Positions 1 through 9,674 of a stretch of 64,000 nt of DNA are shown here, in pieces. Source of the DNA: Micromonospora chokoriensis. Lineage in GTDB: Bacteria; Actinomycetota; Actinomycetes; Mycobacteriales; Micromonosporaceae. The notes under the pieces were generated by a model. It was not told where the DNA came from and did no database searches. It saw only the letters and a list, made by a program, of their open reading frames with translations. Each line of letters starts with the position of its first letter. Positions within the stretch are counted from its first letter, which is position 1. The translations under genes were made by a program, and so were the position numbers. The stretch covers positions 6,758,001-6,822,000 of the forward strand of contig NZ_LT607409.1 of the NCBI RefSeq assembly GCF_900091505.1, read 5' to 3'.

Positions 1-3000
1 TCGTCCGGCTCGGTGAGGATCAGCCGGCCCTCGCCGCCGGGGAAGAGCACGTTGAACACCTGCTCGAACTCCCGGGCGGTGTCCTCGAACGCGCTGGCGA
101 AGACCTCCAGGATCCGCTCGTCCACGTCCTTGACCACGGTGAGCAGGTCCCGGCGGGTCGCCTTGAGGTCCTCCAGCTGCTCGGAGAGGAACTTGAAACG
201 TTCCTCCAGCGCGGCGAACTCCTCCAGCGCGAGCGGATTGACCTTGCCGAGCAGGGTCAACTCCCGTTCCGCCTTGGCGGCCCGCTTCTCCTGCACCGGC
301 CGCTCGTAGCGGACCGGCTCGGGCACCGGCAGGCCGTCGCGTTCGGCGGCGGCGACGTCGACAGGGGTCGGCGGGACCAGCTGCGTCGGGCCGTACTCGG
401 CGACGAGCGTCTCCACGTCCAGCCCGAAGTCCTCGGCGGCCTTCGCCTCCAACTGCTCGATGCGCAGCCGTTGCTCCGCGCGGGCGACCTCGTCGCGGTG
501 GACCTGGCTGGTCAGCCGTTCCAGCTCCGCGCCGAGCCGTTTGGCCGCGCCGCGTACCTCCTGGAGCTCCGCCTCGCGGGCGGCGCGCTCCCGGGCGACC
601 TCGTCGCGGTGTTCCTCGGCTGTCGCGATCGAGGTGGTGAGCCGGGCGAGCGCCTCCCGGGCGCCGCCGGCGACAGCCCGGGCGATCCCGGCGCCCCGGG
701 TGCGCGCGGCCCGCCGGGCCGCGGCGCGTTCCCGGGCGGCCCGCTCGGCCGTGGCCTGCCGCGCGAGGGAGTCGGCCCGGCCTGCGATCGAGGAGACCCG
801 CTCCTCGGCGGTACGCACCGCGAGCCGGACCTCCATCTCGTTCTGCCGGGCCTGCGGCACCATGGCCGCGAGTTGATCCCGTTCCTCGGTGGAGGGCTCC
901 GCGTCGACAGGTGTCTCCTCGGCCAGCCGCAGCCGCTCCTCCAACTCGTCGAGCGCGGTGAGGTCCCGTTGCCGGGCGGCCTCGGCCCGGGAGCGGGACT
1001 CCCCGAGCCGGTCGGTCTCCGCCTTCGCCGAGCGGGCCGCGGCGCCCAGCTCGGCCAACCGGCGGGCGGCGGCGTTGCGGTGGCTCTCCGCCTCGCGTTT
1101 CTCGGCGGCGGCGTGCTGCACGGCCTCCTTGGCGGCGGCCACCTCGGCACGGGCCTCGACGAGTTGGTCGCGCAGCTCCGCGCCGGCGCGTTCGGCGGTC
1201 TGTCGGTTGGCGCGAGCCTCCTCGACGGCCGCCTGCACCTCGATGAAGCTGGGGGCCTTGGCCGACCCGCCAGCCGCCGCGTACGCCCCGACCACGTCGC
1301 CGTCGGGAGTGACCGCCCGCAGCTCGGGGTTGCTGGCGACCAGGTCGGCGGCGGCGGCGAGGTCGTCGACGAGCGCCACGTCCCGCAACGCCCGGTGCAC
1401 CGCCGGACGCAGTTCCGCGCTGCACTCCACCAGGTCGGGGGCCCATCGGGCCTCGTCCGGCAGCTTCGGGCGCAGCGCGTCCGCGGAACCGGTCATACCC
1501 GGGCCCGCCGGGCTGCCGACGAGCAGGCCGGCCCGGCCGGCGTCGGAGATCTTCAGCAGCCGCATCGCCTCGACGGCCTCGTCCACCCCGCTGACGGCCA
1601 CCGCGTCGGCGAGGCCGCCGAGCGCGGCGGCCAGCGCGGCCTCGTGGCCCGGCGCGACGGTGAGCAGCCCGGCGAGGCTGCCGAGCAGCCCGGGTACGTC
1701 GTCCGCGCGGGCGAGCAGCGCCCCCGCGCCGTCCTTGCGCCGCAGCCCCAGCGCCAGTGCCTCCTCACGGGCCTTCCAGGTCGCGGCGTCCTTCTCCGCC
1801 GCCCGCTCGGAGTCGGCCAGTGAGCGTACGGTCGCCTGCGCCCGTTCCTGCGCGGCGACCGCCTCGGCGTGGCGGGCGTCCAGGTCCGCGTTGTCCCGGT
1901 CGGCCTCGGTGGACTGTGCGGCCACCGCGTCCAGCTCGGCCTGCGCCTGCTCGGCGCGGCCCAGCGCGTCGGCGTGCGCGACCGCGAGTCGTTCGATCTC
2001 CTCGCCGGCGCTGGTGGTGCGGGCGCGGGCCGAGTTGACCTGACCGGTCAGCTTGGCCATCCCCTCCCGCCGGTCGGCGATGGCCTTGGCGGCGGCGACC
2101 AGTTCCCGCTCGGCGGCGGCGAGCTGCCGTTCCAGCTCCTGCCGGTGTTCAACGGCCTCGGCCAGCCGGATCTGGTCGTCGGTGAGAGCCGCGCGCAGCT
2201 CTTCCTCCTGCTCGCGGACCCGTTCCGCCTCCGCCTCCAGCTGGTCCGGGTCGCGGCCGGGCCGCTCGTCGTCGCCGGTGGCGCTGAGGTGCCGCAGCCG
2301 CTCCCGGGCCAACTGCTCGATCGAGCGGAAGCGTTCCTGCAGGGCCGACAGCTTGTACCAGGTGTCCTGCGCGGCGGCGAGCAACGGCGCGTCCTCGGCC
2401 AGCGCGGCCTCCAGCTCACCGAGCCGACCCTGCACCTCGACGTGCTCGCCCTCGATCTGCTCGCGCCGCTCCCGCAACGCGGTCTCGTCGGCGATCTCCC
2501 GGTCCAGGGTGGTGCGCAGGGTGGCCAGGTCGTCGGCGAGCAGGCGCAGTCGGGCATCGCGCAGGTTGGCCTGGATGGCCGCGGCGCGGCGGGCCACCTC
2601 GGCCTGCCGACCCAGTGGCTTGAGCTGGCGGCGCAGCTCGGCCGTGAGGTCGGTGAGGCGGTTGAGGTTGGTCTGCATGGCGTCGAGCTTGCGCAGGGCT
2701 TTTTCCTTGCGCTTGCGGTGCTTGAGGACGCCGGCCGCCTCCTCGATGAACGCCCGACGGTCCTCCGGCTTGGCGTGCAGCATGCCGTCGAGTCGGCCCT
2801 GCCCGACGATGATGTGCATCTCCCGGCCGATGCCGGAGTCACTCAACAGCTCCTGGATGTCGAGCAACCGGCAGGAGTTGCCGTTGATCTCGTACTCGCT
2901 CTCACCGGAGCGGAACATCCGGCGGGTGATGGAGACCTCGGTGTACTCGATCGGCAGCGCACCGTCGGTGTTGTCGATGGTGAGGGTGACCTCGGCGCGA

Positions 3001-3227
3001 CCCAGCGGCGCCCGACCGGCGGTGCCGGCGAAGATGACGTCCTCCATCTTGCCGCCGCGCAGCGCCTTGGCGCCCTGCTCGCCGAGGACCCAGGCGATGG
3101 CGTCGACGACGTTGGACTTGCCGGAGCCGTTCGGGCCCACCACACAGGTGATCCCGGGCTCCAGTTTCAACGTCGTCGCGGAGGCGAAGGACTTGAACCC
3201 CTTCACCGTCAGACTCTTGAGATACAC
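1..3227 (-). CDS. smc: Chromosome segregation ATPase SMC, C-terminal end cut off by window edge
   Basis: This is the ATPase of the SMC-ScpAB condensin, which organises and helps segregate the chromosome. The translation begins with the SMC head: YLKSLTVKGFKSF, then the Walker A region GPNGSGKSNVVDAI near residue 32. A long coiled-coil rich in Glu, Arg and Ala follows, with the hinge around residues 520-650 (TPDGDVVGAYAAAGGS region). The second coiled-coil and the start of the C-terminal head (KVNPLALEEF, NVLFPGGEGRLILTEPDD) run to the window edge. I chose the GTG at 3227 because GAGG lies 9 nt upstream and the head motif starts at once. About 1,075 codons are visible, so roughly 100 residues with Walker B and the signature motif lie outside. 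In other actinobacteria ftsY follows smc. Confidence 0.97.
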   Translation of the reverse strand, partial: MYLKSLTVKGFKSFASATTLKLEPGITCVVGPNGSGKSNVVDAIAWVLGEQGAKALRGGKMEDVIFAGTAGRAPLGRAEVTLTIDNTDGALPIEYTEVSITRRMFRSGESEYEINGNSCRLLDIQELLSDSGIGREMHIIVGQGRLDGMLHAKPEDRRAFIEEAAGVLKHRKRKEKALRKLDAMQTNLNRLTDLTAELRRQLKPLGRQAEVARRAAAIQANLRDARLRLLADDLATLRTTLDREIADETALRERREQIEGEHVEVQGRLGELEAALAEDAPLLAAAQDTWYKLSALQERFRSIEQLARERLRHLSATGDDERPGRDPDQLEAEAERVREQEEELRAALTDDQIRLAEAVEHRQELERQLAAAERELVAAAKAIADRREGMAKLTGQVNSARARTTSAGEEIERLAVAHADALGRAEQAQAELDAVAAQSTEADRDNADLDARHAEAVAAQERAQATVRSLADSERAAEKDAATWKAREEALALGLRRKDGAGALLARADDVPGLLGSLAGLLTVAPGHEAALAAALGGLADAVAVSGVDEAVEAMRLLKISDAGRAGLLVGSPAGPGMTGSADALRPKLPDEARWAPDLVECSAELRPAVHRALRDVALVDDLAAAADLVASNPELRAVTPDGDVVGAYAAAGGSAKAPSFIEVQAAVEEARANRQTAERAGAELRDQLVEARAEVAAAKEAVQHAAAEKREAESHRNAAARRLAELGAAARSAKAETDRLGESRSRAEAARQRDLTALDELEERLRLAEETPVDAEPSTEERDQLAAMVPQARQNEMEVRLAVRTAEERVSSIAGRADSLARQATAERAARERAAARRAARTRGAGIARAVAGGAREALARLTTSIATAEEHRDEVARERAAREAELQEVRGAAKRLGAELERLTSQVHRDEVARAEQRLRIEQLEAKAAEDFGLDVETLVAEYGPTQLVPPTPVDVAAAERDGLPVPEPVRYERPVQEKRAAKAERELTLLGKVNPLALEEFAALEERFKFLSEQLEDLKATRRDLLTVVKDVDERILEVFASAFEDTAREFEQVFNVLFPGGEGRLILTEPD

Positions 3228-3509
3228 CTTCTCGATCCTCGTCCGGTGGCCGCCCCGGCTCTGGGGACCTGGGTGAACTCGCAGACTAACCCGATGGCGG
3301 AAGCGGGCCGGCATGCGACCCGCCCCCGGTCGGATACGTCGAGGACGCGAGGCGAGCACGCGCTGTTGTTCGGAAGGCCGCGATAATGGCGAGAGCAGTT
3401 CATGATCGGCTTATCCGCCGGTGCGCTATTCGGATGCGACCGGGACGGTTCCCGCGCGACCGATCGCAAGATCATAAATCGTCGACCCGAAAACGAACCG
3501 GACAGTGTT

Positions 3510-3542
3510 GCGCGCCGGCACAGGACGTGTCGGCGCGCTTTT
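3510..3542 (+). terminator. GC-rich hairpin followed by TTTT
   Basis: Arms at 3510-3521 and 3527-3538 pair over 12 bp with one G-T mismatch and a 5-nt loop, followed on the plus strand by four T. It lies just past the 3' end of the minus-strand 64-aa gene, where a terminator is expected. However, the T run is on the plus strand, where I see no upstream gene. It may work in both directions or end an antisense transcript. The rest of the 351-bp stretch 3228-3578 should hold the smc promoter; I see no other gene in it. Confidence 0.55.
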
Positions 3543-3578
3543 CTGCGATGGTGCGATTCAGTTTTGTCGACGCGGAGA

Positions 3579-3773
3579 TCAGGTCAGCGCCGGCTCGGCC
3601 AGACGGAGCAGATCGTCCGCCTCCGCCGCAGCCGCCGCGAGCCGATCATTGTCGGCACGCAGACGCGTGATCTCGAACTCCAGTGCCTGCACCCTGGCAC
3701 GCAGCCGGGTGACCTCGTCGAGCAGACGCCGGTCGGGCGCTGCACCTACGTGGCCGTAGAGGGCCTTCGCCAT
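3579..3773 (-). CDS. Small conserved actinobacterial coiled-coil protein (64 aa)
   Basis: The predicted protein starts MAKALYGHVG and continues with a heptad-like stretch of Leu, Ile, Val and Arg (about residues 17-55), so most of it is a single coiled coil. The ATG at 3773 is preceded by AAGGAG at 6 nt; the longer upstream in-frame extension lacks such a site. Short proteins with a similar N-terminus are common in actinobacteria but their function is unknown to me. It stands alone between smc and the CAP-domain gene. A role in oligomer formation or partner binding is only suggested by the coiled coil. Confidence 0.75.
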   Translation of the reverse strand: MAKALYGHVGAAPDRRLLDEVTRLRARVQALEFEITRLRADNDRLAAAAAEADDLLRLAEPALT

Positions 3774-4145
3774 GCTGACTCCTTGATATGCGCTGCCGGA
3801 AAGGCCGGCCAACGCGCGCCCATTTGTACGCGGCTGTCATTCCAGGCTGTATCTGGGCATGACCGGGCGCGACTGGCGACACCTATATATTGAGCCGCAA
3901 ACCCCTCCTCCGTCAAGTTCTCGCAGGCCGTAGATCATCTCCACGTCGACCTGTCCACTTGTCGGGGGGCTGCCTTCACGGCACGGACACGCTCTGTCCG
4001 GACACCTTTACTGTACGCCCGGATTCCCGGAAGTCCGCCCCCTGTCGTCCGACTTCCCCTTAACTCTTCCTTAGCCACGTTGCCGCAGGTCGCGGGCGCG
4101 CCGTAGCGTCACCCCGGCCCGCAACCGACCTCTGGAGGCATAGGC
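3774..4145. other. Intergenic region between divergent genes
   Basis: This 372-bp stretch separates the leftward 64-aa gene from the rightward CAP-domain gene and must hold both promoters. It is clearly less GC-rich than its surroundings, for example around 3880-3895 and 4055-4075. I found no convincing small gene and no tRNA. A GGAGG Shine-Dalgarno site sits at its right end, 8 nt before the GTG start of the CAP gene. Confidence 0.5.
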
Positions 4146-5279
4146 GTGTACGGCTGGACCGACCCGATGGACCCGAACGGCGCCCCCCGGCGCGCTGAAC
4201 GGCCGACCGACGAGCCGGCCTGGCTGCACGACCGCCCGGAGCCCCGCTCGGCCTACCTGTTCGGTGACGACACCGACCAGCCCGCCGACGAGTGGCACCC
4301 GCAGCAGCCCGGCGACGACTGGCAGTCGGGCCGGCCGACGCCCACCGCCCCGGCCGACGCCCCCACCGCCGCCTGGCCGGCCCACCGCCCGGGCGGCGAC
4401 ACCGGCCACCGGGGCGACAGCCACCCGACCGAGGACACCACCGGCGGATGGCACACCGACAGCGACCCCGCGACCACCGGCGGATGGCGTACGCCGGACG
4501 GGGCGACCGGCCGTTCCGGCGAGGGACGGCACCGCTCCCCGCGCCGCTGGCGCAAGCCGATGATGATCGGCGGCGCCGCTGCCGCGGCCACCCTCGTGGT
4601 GACCTTCGGCGTCGGCGCGCTCGCGATGCCCGGCGGTGGCGACGGAGCCGACCAGCCGACCGCCGTCGACGACACCTTCGCCGCGTCGCAGGCACCGACC
4701 GAACCGCCGGCTCTCGACACCCTGGCCGCACCCTCCCCGTCCGCCGCGCCGAGTTCGGCGCAGCCGAGCCCCTCGCCGACCAAGGTCGTCAAGCCGACCC
4801 CCGCGGCGTCGCGGACCACCGCCGCGTCGCGTCGCGCCCGCAGCACCGCGCCGAGCACGACCAACGGTTCGGGTTCCGGCGGTTCCAGCGGCACCGTCAG
4901 CTCGCAGGCCCGCGAGGTGGTGGACCTGGTCAACGCCGAGCGGGCCAAGGCCGGCTGCAAGGCGCTGACCATCAACGACAAGCTGATGACCGCCGCGCAG
5001 AAGCACAGCCAGGACCAGGCCGACCACCAGAACATGTCGCACACGGGCAGCGACGGCAGCAACGCCGGCGTCCGGCTGGACCGGGTCGGCTACGCCTGGC
5101 GCACGTACGGCGAGAACGTGGCCTGGAACCAGAAGACCCCGACCTCGGTGATGGACGCCTGGATGAACAGCTCCGGCCACAAGGCCAACATCCTGAACTG
5201 CGCGTTCACCGAGATCGGCGTCGGCATCGCCACCAGCAACGGCCCGTACTGGACGCAGGTCTTCGCCGCGCCGCGCTGA
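4146..5279 (+). CDS. Membrane-anchored CAP (SCP/PR1) domain protein
   Basis: A 377-aa protein with three parts. Residues 1-135 are a cytoplasmic Asp/Pro/Gly-rich region with many His. Residues about 140-163 form one membrane segment (MMIGGAAAAATLVV onward). A Pro/Ser/Thr linker follows, and residues about 255-377 are a CAP domain. The CAP domain shows VVDLVNAERAKAGC, the MSHTGSDGS segment, the GENVAW motif and HKANILNC near the end, as in bacterial YkwD-type CAP proteins. Its His residues fit the usual CAP cavity. The start is GTG with GGAGG 8 nt upstream. The family is secreted or surface-bound; its biochemical activity in bacteria is largely unknown. It is probably transcribed alone or with the GH114-like gene 116 bp downstream. 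Confidence 0.9.
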   Translation: MYGWTDPMDPNGAPRRAERPTDEPAWLHDRPEPRSAYLFGDDTDQPADEWHPQQPGDDWQSGRPTPTAPADAPTAAWPAHRPGGDTGHRGDSHPTEDTTGGWHTDSDPATTGGWRTPDGATGRSGEGRHRSPRRWRKPMMIGGAAAAATLVVTFGVGALAMPGGGDGADQPTAVDDTFAASQAPTEPPALDTLAAPSPSAAPSSAQPSPSPTKVVKPTPAASRTTAASRRARSTAPSTTNGSGSGGSSGTVSSQAREVVDLVNAERAKAGCKALTINDKLMTAAQKHSQDQADHQNMSHTGSDGSNAGVRLDRVGYAWRTYGENVAWNQKTPTSVMDAWMNSSGHKANILNCAFTEIGVGIATSNGPYWTQVFAAPR

Positions 5280-5395
5280 CCGCGCGTCGTCCGCGCCCCC
5301 GCGCTCGTTTGACCCGGTGAGGTACGTCGGGCCGAGCGTGGGGCCGGCGTACCGGTGAGGGCGGCGACCGGCCGCCCCGGCCCCGGGAGCTGCCG

Positions 5396-6238
5396 ATGCG
5401 GATCCGGCCACGGCGACGCGCCGCCGTACGCCCGCTGCGCCGCGTCGTGTCGGCGGGCGTCGCGCTGCTCCTGGTCGTCCCGGCGTACGGGTGCCGTCCG
5501 GCAGTGACCCCGCCCGGCGCGCCCACCGCGTGGCCCGCCGGACAGTCCCGCCACTGGCAGTGGCAGTGGCAACTCAGCGGGCCGCTCGACCCGACGGTGC
5601 AGGCGGACGTCTTCCTGCTCGACCCGGTGGCCACCACCGCCGCGGAGACCGCCGAGCTGCGCTCCCGGGACCGCCGGTTGATCTGCCAGGTGTACGTCGG
5701 GTCGGTCCGCTCCACCGACCCGGACGCCAGCCGGTTCCCGCACGTCGTCCAGGGCTCGACCGGGCCCCGACCGGACAGCCGGTGGTTGGACGTCCGGGGC
5801 TGGGACGCGCTCGAACCGGTGCTGGCCGACCGGTTCCGACTGTGCCGGGGCAAGGGGTTCGGCGCGGTCGCGCTCGCCGACGCCGACGGGTACGCGTTCC
5901 GCACCGGCTTCCCACTCGACTTCGACGACCAACTGCTGTTCAACCGCCGGCTGGCCGAGCTGGCCCGCTCGCTGAGCCTCTCCCCCGGGCTGGTCAACGA
6001 CGTGCCGCAGCTCGCCGCGCTGGCTCCGGACTTCGACTTCGTGGTCAACGAGGAGTGCGTCCGGCTGGCCCAGTGCGCCAAGCTGCTGCCCTTCGCCGAC
6101 GCCGGCAAACCGGTCTTCCACGTGGAGTACGCCGGCTCGACCGACGACTTCTGTGTGACCACCGTCGGGTACGGCTTCGCGTCGATCCGGAAGGACCGCG
6201 CGTTGGACGCGTCCCGGGAGGCCTGCCCGTTGCCCTGA
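5396..6238 (+). CDS. Secreted GH114-like (endo alpha-1,4-polygalactosaminidase family) protein
   Basis: A 280-aa protein with an Arg-rich N-terminus, a hydrophobic segment at about residues 18-31 and a Cys at 33 (PAYGC). This suggests a lipoprotein signal, although Tyr at -2 is unusual for a lipobox. The mature part resembles the GH114/DUF297 TIM-barrel family: WQWQLSG at the start, ICQVYVGSV, WLDVRGWDALEPVLADR, CRGKGFGAVALADADGY, and DFDFVVNEEC near the end. Members are thought to cut galactosamine-containing polysaccharide; here that is by similarity only. GGGAG lies 6 nt before the ATG. It ends at a strong palindrome facing the convergent MMPL gene. Confidence 0.8.
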   Translation: MRIRPRRRAAVRPLRRVVSAGVALLLVVPAYGCRPAVTPPGAPTAWPAGQSRHWQWQWQLSGPLDPTVQADVFLLDPVATTAAETAELRSRDRRLICQVYVGSVRSTDPDASRFPHVVQGSTGPRPDSRWLDVRGWDALEPVLADRFRLCRGKGFGAVALADADGYAFRTGFPLDFDDQLLFNRRLAELARSLSLSPGLVNDVPQLAALAPDFDFVVNEECVRLAQCAKLLPFADAGKPVFHVEYAGSTDDFCVTTVGYGFASIRKDRALDASREACPLP

Positions 6239-6257
6239 CACGGTGCACCCCGCCGCT

Positions 6258-6334
6258 TGATCGACTCGAATTTCCTGATGTCGCGGTATCAGGCGGCCCG
6301 GGATACCGCGACATCAATGAAACCGAGGTGACCA
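6258..6334. repeat. Palindromic element, family A copy 1
   Basis: A long hairpin between the convergent GH114-like and MMPL genes. The inner arms at 6276-6290 and 6302-6316 pair perfectly over 15 bp, with weaker pairing outwards to TGATCGACTCG at the left edge. The outer sequence recurs in copies near 16227, 43657 and 52709. It probably acts as a bidirectional terminator. Confidence 0.8.
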
Positions 6335-6374
6335 AGGGCGGGGCAGGGACGGCGTGGGTGCTCGCCGGGTGGGG

Positions 6375-8594
6375 TCAGGGCACCGGCACCAGCTCCGGGG
6401 TGGGGGCCGGCGGGTCGGCCGGCGCGGCGGCCGGGCGAGGGCGCAGGAAGCGCGGGGCCCACCAGTTGGCGTCGCCCAACATGGTCATCAGGGCCGGCAG
6501 CACCACTCCCCGGATGATCGTGGCGTCCAGCAGGATCGCCGCCGCGAGGCCGATGCCGAGCTGTTTCATATCGATCGTGCTCAGCGTGGCGAAGATCGAG
6601 AACACGCCGACCATCACGATCGCCGCGCTGGTCACCACCCCGGCCGACGAGGTGATCCCGTAGGACACGGCATCCCGGTTGGGCATGCCGGCCCGTACCC
6701 CCTCGCGGATCCGGCTGACCACGAAGACGTGGTAGTCCATCGAGAGGCCGAAGAGCACCACGAAGAGGAACAGCGGCAACCAGGACACGATGGCGCCCAT
6801 CGACGTGAAGCCGAGCAGTCCCTCGGCCCACTCACCCTGGAAGACCAGTACCAGCAGCCCGTACGCGGCACCGGCGGAGAGCAGGTTCAGTGCGATCGAA
6901 CTCGCCGCGACCACCACCGACCGGAAGGTGAACACCATGACCAGGAAGGTCAGCACCAGCACGAAGCCCATCACCAGGGGCAACTTGTCCCGGACGTGGG
7001 CCGCGTAGTCCTCGCTGTCGGCGACGCTGCCACCGACCGCGTACTCGATGCCGGGGATGCCCCGCAACTCGGCCGGGACCAGGTCCTCGCGCAGCTTCTC
7101 CAGCGACTGCACCGACCGGTCGTCGCGGCTGGCGTACGGGGTGGCGACGTCCAGCACCGACACCCGCCGGTCGGCCGACACCTCGATCTTCGGGCCGTCC
7201 GCCTCGACCGGGGCGAACAGCGGGTCGCCGGCCGCCCGGCCGGACAGGTCGGTGAGGGCGGCGCGTACCCGGTCGGCCTGCTCGGCCGGCGCCCGCACGG
7301 CCACCACGTGGTTGGTGCCGGTGCTCGGGAACGCCGCGGTGAGCCGGTCGTACGCCTGCATGGCCGGTGTGGTGCGGGGCAGGTCCTCCATGCCGGGGAA
7401 CTTCAGCTTCATGCCGAGCGCGGGCGCGGCCAACGCGAGCAGCAGTCCGACCGAGATGACCAGCGTCACCACCGGCGCGCGCAGCGCGGGGAGGAGCACA
7501 GCGGGCCAGAGCCGGGGCGCGCGGGGCTGGCCGTGCCGTCCGGTGCGCGGTGCGGTCAGCCGCCAGAGCAGCGGCACCCGGGGGCGGTCGACCCACCGGC
7601 CGAGCCGGGCCAGCAGGGCGGGCAGCACTGTCAGCGAGCCGGTCACCGCGACGGCGACCACCAGGATCGAGCCGACCGCGAGGGACGAGAAGACCACGTC
7701 GCCGGCGAGCAGCAGCCCGGCCATCGAGATCATCACCGCGAGGCCGGAGACCACGACAGCGTGCCCGGACGTCTCCGCCGCGATCTCCACGGCGTCGAGA
7801 CCGGAGCGGCCCTTGGCGCGTTCCTCCCGCTCGCGGCGGATGTAGAACAACGAGTAGTCCACCCCGACCGCCATACCGATCAGCAGGATCACCGGGGCCG
7901 TGGTGTCGGTCGCCGGCACCAGGTGCGAGGCGAGGGTGGACAGACCCATCGCGGCGGCGACCGACGAGAGCGCCAGCAGCACCGGCACGCTGGCCGCGAT
8001 CAGCGCACCGAACGCGATGATCAGGATCGCCAGGGTGACCGGCAGGCTGAGCAGCTCGGCACGCTCGAAGTCCTTGCCCAGGGTGTCGTCGAGGGCCTGG
8101 CCGATCGACGGCCCGCCGACCTGTTCCACGCGCACCTGCGGATGTGCGGACTGCACCTCGTCGGTGGCGTCGCGCAACGGCTGCACCCGCTCCGAGGCCG
8201 TCTCCGGGTCACCGGACATGGTGATCGGCACGAGTAGCGCCGAGCCGTCCCGGGCGGTGACCGGCTGACCGACCGCGGCCACCCCGACGACGGTACGCAG
8301 CCGGGCCGCCGCGTCGTCGGCCGCTGCCGTCGCCGCCGCCCGGTCCAGCGCACCGCCCCGAGAGGTGATCAGGACGTTGTCCACGGCCGGGTCGTCGAAG
8401 TTGGCGGCGTCCACGATCAGGCCGGCCCGCCCCGCCTCACCGATGGCCTGGTCACCGCTGGTGGCCTCGTTGAGACCAGCGGCGTTGCCGCCGACGAAGC
8501 ACACCGCGACGAACACCGCCCACAGCGCGATCGCCCGCCACGGGTGCTCGGCGCTCCATCGCGCCAGCCGCACCGTCACCGGTCTTTTCCGCAT
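6375..8594 (-). CDS. MMPL/RND-family transporter (SSD-like permease)
   Basis: A 739-aa integral membrane protein with the two-halves layout of MmpL/YdfJ permeases. There is a membrane segment near residues 19-39, a large extracytoplasmic loop of about 140 residues, and a bundle with GMAVGVDYSLFYIRR. A second segment (about residue 365), a second loop and a second bundle with FGLSMDYHVFVVSRIREG follow. The paired GxxxDYxxF-type motifs are the proton-relay regions of the family. Such pumps export lipids or drugs by proton motive force; the substrate here cannot be told. I chose the ATG at 8594 because AGGGGG lies 8 nt upstream; a GTG 18 nt further up lacks a site. No regulator lies next to it. 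Confidence 0.93.
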   Translation of the reverse strand: MRKRPVTVRLARWSAEHPWRAIALWAVFVAVCFVGGNAAGLNEATSGDQAIGEAGRAGLIVDAANFDDPAVDNVLITSRGGALDRAAATAAADDAAARLRTVVGVAAVGQPVTARDGSALLVPITMSGDPETASERVQPLRDATDEVQSAHPQVRVEQVGGPSIGQALDDTLGKDFERAELLSLPVTLAILIIAFGALIAASVPVLLALSSVAAAMGLSTLASHLVPATDTTAPVILLIGMAVGVDYSLFYIRREREERAKGRSGLDAVEIAAETSGHAVVVSGLAVMISMAGLLLAGDVVFSSLAVGSILVVAVAVTGSLTVLPALLARLGRWVDRPRVPLLWRLTAPRTGRHGQPRAPRLWPAVLLPALRAPVVTLVISVGLLLALAAPALGMKLKFPGMEDLPRTTPAMQAYDRLTAAFPSTGTNHVVAVRAPAEQADRVRAALTDLSGRAAGDPLFAPVEADGPKIEVSADRRVSVLDVATPYASRDDRSVQSLEKLREDLVPAELRGIPGIEYAVGGSVADSEDYAAHVRDKLPLVMGFVLVLTFLVMVFTFRSVVVAASSIALNLLSAGAAYGLLVLVFQGEWAEGLLGFTSMGAIVSWLPLFLFVVLFGLSMDYHVFVVSRIREGVRAGMPNRDAVSYGITSSAGVVTSAAIVMVGVFSIFATLSTIDMKQLGIGLAAAILLDATIIRGVVLPALMTMLGDANWWAPRFLRPRPAAAPADPPAPTPELVPVP

Positions 8595-8816
8595 CTCGGA
8601 TCCCCCTGTCACGTCAGCCCCCCAGTCAACGGAGCTGACGTTAGGGGCGTGACGAGGCGGTCACATCGGGGATCGGCCCCGGCCCGCCCCGGAAACCCGG
8701 GGCCGGCCGGCGGGGGTCGGCGCGGCGGGCATCAGCCACCAATCGGACGTACGCCCGGGTCCAGCCCGGAGCAACCCGCGGCGACCCGCCGACACCGCCC
8801 CGGAGTCGACTCCGGG

Positions 8817-9674
8817 TCATCCCCGAAGGGAACCCCGGGGTCGCGGTTGGCAGCGCGGGCAACTGTACGAGGACCGGTTCATGAACGCCTCGCGGCGGAT
8901 CGGCGCGCCGCACCGACGGCACGGCTCGCCCTCGCGGCCGTACGCGTTCAGCTCCCGGTCGAAGTAACCGCTCTCGCCGTTGACGTTGACGTAGAGGGCA
9001 TCGAAGCTGGTGCCGCCCTGACTGATCGCCTCGCCGAGCACGTCACGGACGTGGCCGAGCAGGCGCTGCGCGGCCGGGGCGGTCAACGCGTCGGTGGGAC
9101 GGCCACCGTGCAGCCGGGCGCGCCAGAGCGCCTCGTCGGCGTAGATGTTGCCCACCCCGGAGATGAGGGTCTGGTCGAGGAGCGCCCTCTTCACCTCGGT
9201 GTGTCGGCGGCGCAGCGCGGTGACGAAGTCCGCGTCGGAGAACTCCGGGTCGATCGGGTCACGGGCGATGTGCGCGATCTCGTCGGGCAGGTCGGCGCCG
9301 CCCTCGCTCACCGAGAGGCCACCGAACGTGCGTTGGTCGACGAAACGCAGCTCCGGCCCGTCGTCGGCGAACCGGAACCGGACCCGCAGATGGGTCTCGT
9401 CGGTGGTGCCGGTCGGCTGGAGCAGCATCTGGCCGGACATGCCGAGGTGACCGATGATCGCGTCGCCGCTGTCCAGTGGCAGCCACAGGTACTTGCCCCG
9501 ACGCCGGGCGTCGCGCACCGTCCGACCGGCGAGCACGTCGGCGAAGTGCACGTCACCGGGCACGTGTCGACGGACCGCACGGGGGTGCCGGACCTCGACC
9601 GAGACGATCCGGCGGCCGACGACCCACTGGGCCAGCCCCTGCCGGACGGTCTCCACCTCGGGCAGTTCAGGCAC
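8817..9674 (-). CDS. mutM: Formamidopyrimidine-DNA glycosylase MutM (Fpg)
   Basis: A base-excision repair enzyme that removes 8-oxoguanine and formamidopyrimidines and cuts the abasic site. With the GTG at 9674 the mature protein starts PELPEVETVRQGL, so the catalytic Pro and the next Glu are exposed. An in-frame upstream extension would bury them and is rejected. Other features are LVGMSG-type HLGMSGQMLLQ, the helix-two-turn-helix region GVGNIYADEAL, and a C-terminal zinc finger with two CxxC pairs (CRRC and CPRC). The length of 285 aa is normal. The start overlaps the rnc stop by 8 bp, so the two are translationally coupled. Confidence 0.97.
   Translation of the reverse strand: MPELPEVETVRQGLAQWVVGRRIVSVEVRHPRAVRRHVPGDVHFADVLAGRTVRDARRRGKYLWLPLDSGDAIIGHLGMSGQMLLQPTGTTDETHLRVRFRFADDGPELRFVDQRTFGGLSVSEGGADLPDEIAHIARDPIDPEFSDADFVTALRRRHTEVKRALLDQTLISGVGNIYADEALWRARLHGGRPTDALTAPAAQRLLGHVRDVLGEAISQGGTSFDALYVNVNGESGYFDRELNAYGREGEPCRRCGAPIRREAFMNRSSYSCPRCQPRPRGSLRG

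Noticed and set aside
13..3386. Several long plus-strand reading frames opposite smc
   Set aside because: They are antisense shadows created by strong third-position GC; the minus frame carries the full SMC motifs.
4071..5411. 446-residue minus-strand frame opposite the CAP gene
   Set aside because: The plus strand carries signal, membrane helix and CAP motifs; the minus frame is low-complexity shadow.
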